DNA of 60,535 nucleotides from Planococcus sp. APC 4015 (GTDB taxonomy: Bacteria; Actinomycetota; Actinomycetes; Actinomycetales; Microbacteriaceae): NCBI GenBank assembly GCA_030407505.1, contig JASDDH010000022.1:1-60535 (forward strand). Reading direction: 5' to 3'. Of the stretch, positions 52,549-60,375 are shown piece after piece. A program made the position numbers and the translations under genes. How positions within the stretch are numbered: the first letter of the stretch is position 1; each line of letters begins with the position of its first letter. Below the pieces are notes generated by a model. It worked only from the letters and a program-made list of their open reading frames with translations. It was not told the DNA's origin and did not search any database.

Positions 52549-53945
52549 CGCGCCACCACCTCCTCGAGGGCGGAGATCAGTTGTCGGACGTCGTCCTGCG
52601 AGATCACCTCGGTGACGCAGTACAGCGCGCACCCGGCGAGCGCCGGGTGACTCCCGGTGAGATCGTGGCCGCCCAGGATGCCGCGCTCGAGCAGTCCGCG
52701 GTTGATCTCGTCGACCGTGAGGCCGGTCGCCGAGAAATCGACGACGAACTCCTTGAAGATGCTGTCGCCGTAGCGCACCGAGACTCCCGGGACCGCGGCG
52801 ACGAGCTCGGCCGTGCGACGGGCGTTGGCGACGACCGTCTCCGCCAGCTCGCGCATGCCCACGGGGCCGAGCAGCGCGAGGTAGACCGCGGCGCGCACCG
52901 CCCAGAGGTAGACCGAGTTGCCCGTCCAGTCGTTGCCGAGCTCACGTGCGCCGTATGAGCTCTGCCCGAACAGGGTCATGCCGAAGGCGCGCTCCCCCTC
53001 CCGGAGGGTCGGGGCCACGCTCACCTGCAGCGTCGGGAACTGGCGTGCGTATCGCTCGTCGTCGCGCGTCGCGATGAATCCCCCGACGCCTCCTCCGGCG
53101 TTGAGGTGGATGCCGAGGGGCTGGATCGATCCGACGACGATGTCTGCGCCGAACGAGGCGGGAGAGGCGAGCGCACCGAGCGACGTCGGGTCGACACCGA
53201 CGATCGCCTCGGCTCCGGCGGAGTGGGCCGCCTCGATGATGCGCGCGATGTCGTGCTCGATGACTCCCCAGGAGTTGGGTGTCTCGACGTACACGGCCGC
53301 GACGTCGTCGCCGATGGCCTGTTCGAGCGCATCGAGGGAGAGGGTTCCCGAGGCCTCGTCGACGGGCACCTCGCGGATCTCGAGCGATCCGCCGAGCTCG
53401 CGGTAGCCCGCGTAGGTCTCGATGACCAGTCGGCGTTCGCGATCGATGTTGTCGGGGATGACGACGACGGTCCGCCCCGTCATGCGCGCGGCCATCCGCA
53501 GCGCGTGCCCCGCGGCGCAGCCCCAGCTGTAGACGGGGAGGCCGACGAACTCGAGGTCGACCAGGGCCCCGAGCTGGGATGCGAACTCGAACCAGGCCTG
53601 GTTCCGGCCGTGGTCAGAGCTCGGAGTCCCCCACACCGAGGTGGAGATCTCGGGACGGCTGACGATCTCGTCGCACAGCGCCGGCACGTGATGCTTCCAA
53701 TACCCGCCGCCGAGGAACGAGATGTGGGAGTCGGTCGAGATCCCCCCGCGCAGTCGTCCTTCGATGAGGCGACGAAGCTCGAACTCGGAGCGGATGCCGG
53801 GAACCGGCTGCACGCGGTCGTCGGAGCGGTGCTCGGCGGGGATCTGTGCGAACAGGTCCTCCACGTCCGTGATCCCGATCGCGTCGAGGAGCGCCTGCCG
53901 GCTGCCCTCCGCGGAGTTCGCCATGTACGGGTGCGCTTGACTCAT
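52545..53945 (-). CDS. Divergent GcvPA-like subunit (P-protein alpha-type)
   Basis: 466 aa from ATG 53943-53945 with CAGGAGAAG upstream. ANSAEGSRQALLDAIGITDVEDLFAQIP and HISFLGGGYWKHHVPALCDEI align with the start of GcvPA. The usual YTPYQPEISQG and MYDGATA segments are replaced (SVWGTPSSDHGRNQ, VYSWGCAAGHA). Forms a translationally coupled pair with the beta-type gene, so a heteromeric enzyme is likely. Same caveat on substrate. Confidence 0.72.
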   Translation of the reverse strand: MSQAHPYMANSAEGSRQALLDAIGITDVEDLFAQIPAEHRSDDRVQPVPGIRSEFELRRLIEGRLRGGISTDSHISFLGGGYWKHHVPALCDEIVSRPEISTSVWGTPSSDHGRNQAWFEFASQLGALVDLEFVGLPVYSWGCAAGHALRMAARMTGRTVVVIPDNIDRERRLVIETYAGYRELGGSLEIREVPVDEASGTLSLDALEQAIGDDVAAVYVETPNSWGVIEHDIARIIEAAHSAGAEAIVGVDPTSLGALASPASFGADIVVGSIQPLGIHLNAGGGVGGFIATRDDERYARQFPTLQVSVAPTLREGERAFGMTLFGQSSYGARELGNDWTGNSVYLWAVRAAVYLALLGPVGMRELAETVVANARRTAELVAAVPGVSVRYGDSIFKEFVVDFSATGLTVDEINRGLLERGILGGHDLTGSHPALAGCALYCVTEVISQDDVRQLISALEEVVAR

Positions 53946-53992
53946 GTGCTTCTCCTGGACTCGTTCTTCGTTCTTCGTGCTTCGGGGGTGTC

Positions 53993-55111
53993 TCACGCGG
54001 CGGCGTCGACCACGCGCAGGACGGTGCTCTGGTGGCATCCGGTGCGCACTCGGCGATAGCCGAGCAGCGGATGCGGGCCCCCGCCGTGGTCGCGGTCGGC
54101 GTCGATGAGGAGGACGGGCGGGAAGAGCGCGCCGACCTTCTCCTCGGTGGCGAGGATGTGGATGCGCTCGGCGCCGATCGCGGCGATCACCCGCACGCTG
54201 AGCTGCTGGTTGCCGCGCCCGAGCAGGAAGCCCTGGCCTCCCACGACGCCGAGGACGAGCAGCGGATGCTCCGCCGCCCCCGTGACGTCGTTGAGTCGGT
54301 CTTCGGTCACGTCGGTCTCGACGGTGCCGTCGGGGTGGCGGACGTCGACGCCGCGCAGGGTCCCGACGAAGCCGAGCTCGTCGGCGACGGCGCCGGCCGT
54401 CGCACCCGGCCCGATGATCCACGTCGTGCGCGGGTCGGCCGACGGCACGAGCGATCGCGCGATCGCCCTGCCCGCGGCCTCGGAGGCGGGGCGGGGTGCT
54501 GAGGTCTTCGCCCCCTGGAGGGCCTCGCGCGACCGGGGTACGCGCAGCACGCCCACGACGCCGGGGCGGTCGCTCGCGCCGACGTCGAGCACTTCTGCCC
54601 GCTCGAACGTCGCTCCCCCAGCCGTGACGGCGGCGAGCAGCCGGCCGGCGGCCTCGGGCGAGCGCGAGAAGACCTCGGAGTGCATCTTGACGCCGGACGG
54701 CACCCCGATGACCGGGAGACCGTCGCCGATGGCTTCCGACAGGTCGGTCGCCGTTCCGTCCCCTCCCGCGAAGACCAGGAGCTCGACGGCGGCGTCCTGG
54801 AAGCGACGCGCGGCGTCGGCCGTGTCGGAGCCGGTCGTCCGACCCGCCGCGAGCGGCATGTCGAGCACGGCGTGCCGGATGCCGGCATGGGCCAGCGCGT
54901 CGGCGCCCAGGACGCCCGGCGCCGCGATCAGCTCGACCTCGCCGGCCGCGGACCCGATCCCGCTCAGTGCGCGCACGAGCCTCCGGGCAGCGTGCGCCGC
55001 CAGCACGGCGTCATCGAAGAGCTCCGGTGGCAGCGCATCGGTGCCGTGGAGGGCACGCGCGCCACCGAACCCGGCGATCGGGTTCACCAGCACTCCCACA
55101 CGCACCGCCAT
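53993..55111 (-). CDS. AcoX/ATP-NAD kinase family protein
   Basis: 372 aa. VGVLVNPIAGFGGARALHGTD and the nucleotide motif LLVFAGGDGTATDLSEAI are those of the NAD-kinase superfamily branch that includes AcoX of acetoin operons. The C-terminal half (TWIIGPGATAGAVADELGFVGTLRGVDV, then LVLGVVGGQGFLLGRGNQQLS) is typical for this branch. Function is unestablished for the family. It lies 47 bp upstream of the GcvPA-like gene and 4 bp after the aminotransferase gene in the same direction. Confidence 0.82.
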   Translation of the reverse strand: MAVRVGVLVNPIAGFGGARALHGTDALPPELFDDAVLAAHAARRLVRALSGIGSAAGEVELIAAPGVLGADALAHAGIRHAVLDMPLAAGRTTGSDTADAARRFQDAAVELLVFAGGDGTATDLSEAIGDGLPVIGVPSGVKMHSEVFSRSPEAAGRLLAAVTAGGATFERAEVLDVGASDRPGVVGVLRVPRSREALQGAKTSAPRPASEAAGRAIARSLVPSADPRTTWIIGPGATAGAVADELGFVGTLRGVDVRHPDGTVETDVTEDRLNDVTGAAEHPLLVLGVVGGQGFLLGRGNQQLSVRVIAAIGAERIHILATEEKVGALFPPVLLIDADRDHGGGPHPLLGYRRVRTGCHQSTVLRVVDAAA

Positions 55112-55115
55112 GCAC

Positions 55116-56486
55116 CTATGCTCCGCGAAGCTCGGCGACGGCGCTGTCGAGTCCGGCGCGGACGCCGGCCACCATGCGGGCGAGTTCGTCCGGCGTGGTG
55201 ATGAACGGGGGCGAGAACGACACCGTGTCGGCTGCCGGCAGAGCCCGCGTGATGACGCCCTCGGCGAGCGCACCCCGGGTGACCGCGCCGGCGAAGGATC
55301 CCTGTGCGGCGAACGGCCGCAGCGGCTCTCGGGATTCGACGAACTCGACCGCGGCCATGAGCCCCTGACCGCGGATCTCGCCGACGTTCGGGTGATCGGC
55401 GAACGCGTCGTGCAGAAGCTGCTGCAGGAGCCGGCCGTTCTCGGCGACGCGGGCGACCAGCCCGTCCCGCTCGATGATGTCGAGGTTCGTCATGGCCGCC
55501 GCCGCTGCGAGCGGATGCGCGGAGTAGGTGTAGCCGTGTCCGAAGCTGCCGTACTTGGCGGAACCCTCGAGCAGCACCTGCCACACCTTCTCGCTGACGA
55601 GGACGGCGGACAGGGGCACGTACGCCGACGTGATGCCCTTCGCCACGGTCATGAGGTCGGGGCGCATGTTCACGGCGTCGCTGCCGAACGGCACTCCGAG
55701 CCGGCCGAAGCCGTTCACGACCTCGTCGGCGATCAGGAGCACGTCGTGCCTGTCGAGCACCTCCTGGATCTTCGGGAAGTACGTCTCGGGCGGAACGATC
55801 ACGCCACCGGCGGCCATGACGGGCTCGGCGATCATCGCAGCGACCGTCCCGGGGCCCTCGTTGACGATGAACCGGTCGAGCTCCGTCGCGAGGGCGGTGG
55901 CGAATTCGTCGTCGGTCTGCCCGGGCTCGCGCTCCCACAGACGGTGGGGCGGGCGCACGTGACGGATCATCGGCAACGGGAGGTCGAACCCGTCGTGCAG
56001 GTTCTGCAGCCCGGTGAGGCCACCCGAGAGCACGGTGACACCGTGGTATCCGCGGCGACGGGCGATGATCTTCTTCTTCTGCGGGCGTCCGAGCACGTTG
56101 TTGTAGTACCAGACGAGCTTGGCCTGCGTGTCGTTCGCATCGGAGCCGGAGTTGCCGAAGAACACCTTGCTCATGGGCACGGGCGCCATCGTGATGAGCC
56201 GCTCCGACAGACGCGCGGGCAGGTCGGTGCCCATCGAGGAGAAGGCGTGGAAGTACGGCAGCGTGAGCGCCTGCTCGCGCAGCGCCTCAGCCATCTCGGG
56301 GTTCGAGTACCCCACGTTGACGCACCAGAGCCCCGCCATGGCATCGAGGTAGTCACGGCCCGTGCCGTCTGTGACGGTCGCGCCCTTGCCCGACACGATC
56401 GTCATGTGGGGCCCACTCCGAGCGTGGGCGGCCAGATTGGTCATCGGGTGGAACAGGTAGTTCCGGTCGAGCTCCTCGACGTGCAT
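55116..56486 (-). CDS. Class III (omega-type) aminotransferase
   Basis: 456 aa from ATG 56484-56486, chosen because GAAGG lies about 8 nt upstream; a GTG three codons earlier is possible. LFHPMTNLAAHARSGP opening, GNSGSDANDTQAKLVWYYN, Asp254 in LLIADEVVNGFGR and PLP Lys283 in TVAKGITSAYVPL. This branch includes putrescine-, GABA- and beta-alanine-pyruvate transaminases. Together with the divergent semialdehyde dehydrogenase it would turn an omega-amino acid into a dicarboxylate. First gene of the minus-strand operon. Confidence 0.88.
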   Translation of the reverse strand: MHVEELDRNYLFHPMTNLAAHARSGPHMTIVSGKGATVTDGTGRDYLDAMAGLWCVNVGYSNPEMAEALREQALTLPYFHAFSSMGTDLPARLSERLITMAPVPMSKVFFGNSGSDANDTQAKLVWYYNNVLGRPQKKKIIARRRGYHGVTVLSGGLTGLQNLHDGFDLPLPMIRHVRPPHRLWEREPGQTDDEFATALATELDRFIVNEGPGTVAAMIAEPVMAAGGVIVPPETYFPKIQEVLDRHDVLLIADEVVNGFGRLGVPFGSDAVNMRPDLMTVAKGITSAYVPLSAVLVSEKVWQVLLEGSAKYGSFGHGYTYSAHPLAAAAAMTNLDIIERDGLVARVAENGRLLQQLLHDAFADHPNVGEIRGQGLMAAVEFVESREPLRPFAAQGSFAGAVTRGALAEGVITRALPAADTVSFSPPFITTPDELARMVAGVRAGLDSAVAELRGA

Positions 56487-56503
56487 GTCGTACACCTTCG
56501 TTC

Positions 56504-56537
56504 GTTCGCATTACGCACTTATGGTCGCACTTCGCAC
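56504..56537. promoter_or_regulatory. Direct repeats in the aminotransferase/dehydrogenase control region
   Basis: GTTCGCATTACGCAC (56504-56518) and GGTCGCACTTCGCAC (56523-56537) match at 12 of 15 positions. TCGTTCGC (56502-56509) is the reverse complement of the GCGAACGA octamer near the pcaI promoter. Candidate IclR or other regulator sites. Confidence 0.5.
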
Positions 56538-56551
56538 ATTACCCTCTATGC

Positions 56552-56580
56552 TTGACCTCGTCCAACCCCCCGCGGAATCC
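56552..56580 (+). promoter_or_regulatory. Promoter of the semialdehyde dehydrogenase gene
   Basis: -35 TTGACC (56552-56557), 17-bp spacer, -10 GAATCC (56575-56580). Confidence 0.5.
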
Positions 56581-56604
56581 CAGTCAGAAAGTTGAGGGCG
56601 ACCC

Positions 56605-58074
56605 ATGACGACCACCCGTTCCGAGCTTCTCGAAGGCGACCTCGTGCGCACACAGCTCTATTACGGCGGGCAGTGGCGCGACGGGTCGACGGGTGAACGT
56701 CGTCCGGTCACGAATCCCTCGACGGGCGAGGAGATCGCTCACGTCGCGGTCGCCACGGAGCAGGACGTCGTGGCCGCGGTCGAGGCCGCGGGTGAGGCGT
56801 TCACCACCTGGTCGAAGGTCCCCGCCCCGCAGCGCTCCCGAATCCTCCGGCGCTGGTTCGACCTCGTCGTCGAGCGCGCCGACGACATCGCCGAGATCCT
56901 CACCGCCGAACAGGGCAAACCCCTGGCCGAGGCGAAGGCCGAGGTGCTCTACGGAGCCGGCTTCATCGAGTGGTTCGCCGAGGAGGCCAAACGCCTCTAC
57001 GGCGAGGTCATCCCCACCAACAACCCCAACAGGCGCATGCTGACCACGCGCAGCGCCGTGGGCGTCACCGCCGCCATCACCCCGTGGAACTTCCCCGCGG
57101 CGATGATCCTCCGCAAGGCCTCCCCCGCCCTCGCCGCCGGCTGCACCATGATCATCAAGCCGGCCAGCGAGACGCCCCTCACCGCCTTCGCGCTCGTCGC
57201 CCTCGCGGAGCAGGCCGGAGTGCCGTCCGGTGTGCTGAGCGTCGTGAACGGATCGGGCTCGGTCATCGGCGGCGTGCTCACGAGCCACGAGCTCGTGAGG
57301 ACCATCAGCTTCACCGGCTCGACCGAGGTCGGGCGCACGCTCATGGCCCAGTCGGCGAGCACGGTCAAGCGTCTCGCCCTCGAGCTCGGCGGCAACGCTC
57401 CCCTCATCGTGTTCGACGACGCCGACATCGACAACGCCGTCAAGGGCGCGATGGACTCGAAGTTCCGCAACGCCGGGCAGACCTGCGTATGCGCGAATCG
57501 CATCATCGTGCAGGAGGGCATCCACGACGAGTTCGTCGCGGCGCTCTCGCGCGAGGTCGCCAAGCTGCGCGTCGGCGACGGCCGCGACCCCGCCACCACC
57601 CAGGGGCCGCTCATCTCGCGCGCCGCGGTGGAGAAGGTCGAATCCCACATCGCCGACGCCGTGTCCAAGGGCGCTCGCGTGGTCAACGGCGGCGGAGTGA
57701 GCGAACTGGGCGGCACGTTCTTCGAACCCACCTTGCTGGTGGGTGCGACGGCGGACATGCTCGTCGCGAGCGAGGAGACCTTCGGACCGCTCGCCCCGGT
57801 GTTCACGTTCTCGACCGAGGAAGAGGCCATCGCGCTGGCCAACGACACCGAGTTCGGTCTCGCCGGGTACTTCTTCAGTCGCGACATCGGCCGCATCACC
57901 CGGGTCGCGGAAGCGCTCGAGGTCGGTGTCGTCGGCGTCAACACCGGTCTCATCTCGTACGAGGGTGCGCCCTTCGGCGGGGTCAAGCAGTCGGGTATCG
58001 GTCGCGAGGGCTCGCTGCACGGGATCGAGGAGTACATCGATCTGAAGTACATCTGCATCGAGGGCATCCTGTGA
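56605..58074 (+). CDS. gabD: Succinate-semialdehyde dehydrogenase-like ALDH
   Basis: 489 aa. Catalytic Cys294 in NAGQTCVCANR and Glu260 in LELGGNAPL. ITPWNFPAAMILRKASPALAAGCT and GVNTGLISYEGAPFGGVKQSGIGREGS are closest to GabD-type enzymes. The double Cys (QTCVC) matches the redox-switch arrangement known for E. coli GabD relatives. Substrate could be succinate, glutarate or 2-oxoglutarate semialdehyde; the hydroxyproline-type genes at the window end leave the last option open. Confidence 0.87.
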   Translation: MTTTRSELLEGDLVRTQLYYGGQWRDGSTGERRPVTNPSTGEEIAHVAVATEQDVVAAVEAAGEAFTTWSKVPAPQRSRILRRWFDLVVERADDIAEILTAEQGKPLAEAKAEVLYGAGFIEWFAEEAKRLYGEVIPTNNPNRRMLTTRSAVGVTAAITPWNFPAAMILRKASPALAAGCTMIIKPASETPLTAFALVALAEQAGVPSGVLSVVNGSGSVIGGVLTSHELVRTISFTGSTEVGRTLMAQSASTVKRLALELGGNAPLIVFDDADIDNAVKGAMDSKFRNAGQTCVCANRIIVQEGIHDEFVAALSREVAKLRVGDGRDPATTQGPLISRAAVEKVESHIADAVSKGARVVNGGGVSELGGTFFEPTLLVGATADMLVASEETFGPLAPVFTFSTEEEAIALANDTEFGLAGYFFSRDIGRITRVAEALEVGVVGVNTGLISYEGAPFGGVKQSGIGREGSLHGIEEYIDLKYICIEGIL

Positions 58075-58117
58075 CCACGGGACGAGCGGCCCAGGCCTGA
58101 CGAGGAGGCGATCGACG

Positions 58118-58915
58118 ATGACCGATGTCGAGATCGACCGCAAGTCGGGCGAGTTCATCCAGTCCCTGGACCGCGGGCTGGCCGTCATCCGGGCCTTCTC
58201 GAACGAGCGGGACCTGCTCTCGCTCGCCGACGTCGCGAAGATCACCTCGCTGAGCCGCGCGTCGGTACGTCGGGCGCTGCTGACCCTCGAGACGCTGGGC
58301 TACATCGGCAGCAGGCAGAGCCGCTTCTACCTGCGACCGCGCGTGCTCGATCTCGGCTACGCGTTCCTGTCGTCGTCGTCGCGCATCGACATCACCCAGG
58401 ACCACCTGAGGCGCCTCTCGGTGCTGATCGGCGAGTCGGTCTCGGCCTGCGAGTACGACGACGGCGACGTCGTGTACGTCGCACGGGCGGCGGCCGAGAC
58501 GATCATGCCGATCCGCTTGGGCATCGGCCGACGCCTTCCGGCCTTCTGCACCTCCACGGGCCGTGTGCTGCTCTCGGAGTTCGACGACGATCGCCTCGAC
58601 GCGTACTTCCGGACCTACCCCCGCGAGAAGCTCTCGCCGGCGACGGTCATCGACGAGAGCGAACTGCGCGACCGCATCGCCGAAGTGCGCGCCCAGGGCT
58701 GGTGCCTCAACAACCAGGAAGTCGACCTCGGGGCCCGCTCCGTCGCGGCACCCGTGGTCGGCGCCGACGGGCGCTACGTCAGCGCCGTGAACATCTCGGT
58801 GTCCACGTCCCGCGTCTCGGCCGATCAGCTGCGCGAGGAGTACCTTCCGCAGCTCCTGGCGGCCACCGGCATGATCAGTGCCGATCTCTCGCTCCTGAGC
58901 CGTCGTCAGTCCTGA
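58118..58915 (+). CDS. IclR-family regulator (PcaR/PobR type)
   Basis: 265 aa with GAGGAGG upstream. N-terminal wHTH (SLDRGLAVIRAFSNERDLLSLADVAKITSLSRASVRRAL) and effector domain (LPAFCTSTGRVLLSEF, GWCLNNQEVDLGARSVAAPV) in the PcaR/PobR/CatR branch, which respond to aromatic or oxoadipate effectors. Probably controls the whole 47.9-60.5 kb island through the GCGAACGA-containing sites. Lies between the dehydrogenase and the flavin oxidoreductase. Confidence 0.9.
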   Translation: MTDVEIDRKSGEFIQSLDRGLAVIRAFSNERDLLSLADVAKITSLSRASVRRALLTLETLGYIGSRQSRFYLRPRVLDLGYAFLSSSSRIDITQDHLRRLSVLIGESVSACEYDDGDVVYVARAAAETIMPIRLGIGRRLPAFCTSTGRVLLSEFDDDRLDAYFRTYPREKLSPATVIDESELRDRIAEVRAQGWCLNNQEVDLGARSVAAPVVGADGRYVSAVNISVSTSRVSADQLREEYLPQLLAATGMISADLSLLSRRQS

Positions 58916-58956
58916 CGGCGACGGAATCCTCCCCCACCCGACAGAAGGAAACCCGA

Positions 58957-60039
58957 GTGCCCCGCCTCACGCCACGCCTGTTCGAACCGATCACCCTGAA
59001 CGGGCTCACGATCCCCCACCGCATGTGGGTCGCCCCCATGTGCCAGTACTCGTCGGTCGACGGGATGCCGGGCGACTGGCATCTCGTGCACCTCGGCTCG
59101 TTCGCCATCGGTCGCGCCGGTCTCATCATGACCGAAGCCGCCGCCGTCTCCCCCGAGGGGCGCATCAGCCCCGACGACGTCGGGATCTGGAACGACGACC
59201 ACGTCGTCGCGTGGCGCCGCGTCGTCGACTTCGTGCACGGCATGGACAGCCTCATCGGCATCCAGCTCTCGCACGCGGGACGCAAGGCCGCGACCCATCC
59301 GCCCACACGCGGGCGCGGGTCGGTGCCCGTCGAAGAAGGCGGCTGGACGACGCTGGGACCCTCCGACGTCGCGTACGGTCCGTTCACCGCGCCGACCGCC
59401 CTCGACCTCGAGGGCATCGGCAAGGTCGTCCAGGACTACGCAGACTCGGCGGAACGCGCCGTCGCCGCGGGCTTCGACCTCATCGAGATCCACGCCGCCC
59501 ACGGCTACCTGCTGGGGCAGTTCCTCTCGCCCACGTCGAACCTGCGCACCGACGAGTACGGAGGGGATGCCGCGGGCCGCGACCGCCTGCTCCGCGAGGT
59601 CATCGCCGCCGTCCGCGCACGCATCCCCGCCGAGATGCCGCTCGTGCTGCGCGTGTCGGCGACCGAGTGGGTGCCCGGCGGAGTGACGGTCGACGACACG
59701 ATCGCGACGCTCCGAGGCATCGACGGGGTCGATCTCGTCAGCGTCTCCTCCGGCGGCAACAGCCCCGAACAGCAGATCCCGGCAGGACCGGGCTACCAGC
59801 AGCCGCTCTCGCGTGCGGTGCGGGCAGCGATCGACGTGCCCGTCGGGGTCGCGGGCCTCATCACCACTCCCGAGCAGGCCGAGGCGGCACTCGGCGCGGG
59901 CGACACCGACGTGGTCTACGTCGCGCGTCAGTTCCTGCGAGAGCCCACCTTCGCCCTGCGCGCCGCTGCCGCGCTCGGCGGCGAGCTCGCGTGGGCGTGG
60001 CAGTACAACCGCGCGAAGTACATCGAGAGCATCCCGTGA
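58957..60039 (+). CDS. Old Yellow Enzyme family NADH:flavin oxidoreductase (YqjM-like)
   Basis: 360 aa from GTG with AAGGAA upstream. MWVAPMCQYSSVDG contains the YqjM-type Cys, IQLSHAGRKAATH, the substrate His pair in EIHAAHGYLLGQFLSPTSNLRTDEYGG, and FMN phosphate-site end GLITTPEQAEAAL with VYVARQFLREP. Reduces activated C=C bonds with NAD(P)H. Its role in the pathway is likely reduction of an unsaturated acid or ketone. Confidence 0.9.
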   Translation: MPRLTPRLFEPITLNGLTIPHRMWVAPMCQYSSVDGMPGDWHLVHLGSFAIGRAGLIMTEAAAVSPEGRISPDDVGIWNDDHVVAWRRVVDFVHGMDSLIGIQLSHAGRKAATHPPTRGRGSVPVEEGGWTTLGPSDVAYGPFTAPTALDLEGIGKVVQDYADSAERAVAAGFDLIEIHAAHGYLLGQFLSPTSNLRTDEYGGDAAGRDRLLREVIAAVRARIPAEMPLVLRVSATEWVPGGVTVDDTIATLRGIDGVDLVSVSSGGNSPEQQIPAGPGYQQPLSRAVRAAIDVPVGVAGLITTPEQAEAALGAGDTDVVYVARQFLREPTFALRAAAALGGELAWAWQYNRAKYIESIP

Positions 60040-60060
60040 GCCCGGCGGGCGGGCGCCGGA

Positions 60061-60375
60061 TCAGCGCCCGCCCGCGTCTCGCGGCCCTGCGCCTTCCTGG
60101 TGCTCGATCGTCATGCCCTCGCGCACCCACGTGACGCACGTTCGGGTCTGCGGAACACCGTCGATCACCATCACGCAGTCGAAGCACACGCCCATGCCGC
60201 AGTAGAAGCCGCGGCGATCGCCCCGGTCGGTGACGCGCAGGCCCAGCCCGCGGTCGGCCATCACGGCCGCCGCGACGCTCTCGCCCTCGTAGGCCTCGGC
60301 CGGCCGGCCGTCGATGAGCACCTCGACGCGGCGACCGCGCTCGAGGCCGTGGCCGGGTACCCTGCCGCTGCTCAT
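60061..60375 (-). CDS. Small [2Fe-2S] ferredoxin-like dehydrogenase subunit
   Basis: 104 aa. VEVLIDGRPAEAYEGESVAAAVMAD and the cluster motif YCGMGVCFDCVMVIDG with a fourth Cys in TRTC, as in the small subunits of hydroxyproline, sarcosine and opine/HcnA-type dehydrogenases. The large FAD subunits would lie outside the window. ATG overlaps the stop of the DapA-family gene. Confidence 0.85.
   Translation of the reverse strand: MSSGRVPGHGLERGRRVEVLIDGRPAEAYEGESVAAAVMADRGLGLRVTDRGDRRGFYCGMGVCFDCVMVIDGVPQTRTCVTWVREGMTIEHQEGAGPRDAGGR

Noticed and set aside
51022..53945. Straight annotation as a glycine cleavage system
   Set aside because: No gcvT or gcvH nearby and several near-invariant P-protein motifs are altered; kept as GcvP-like.
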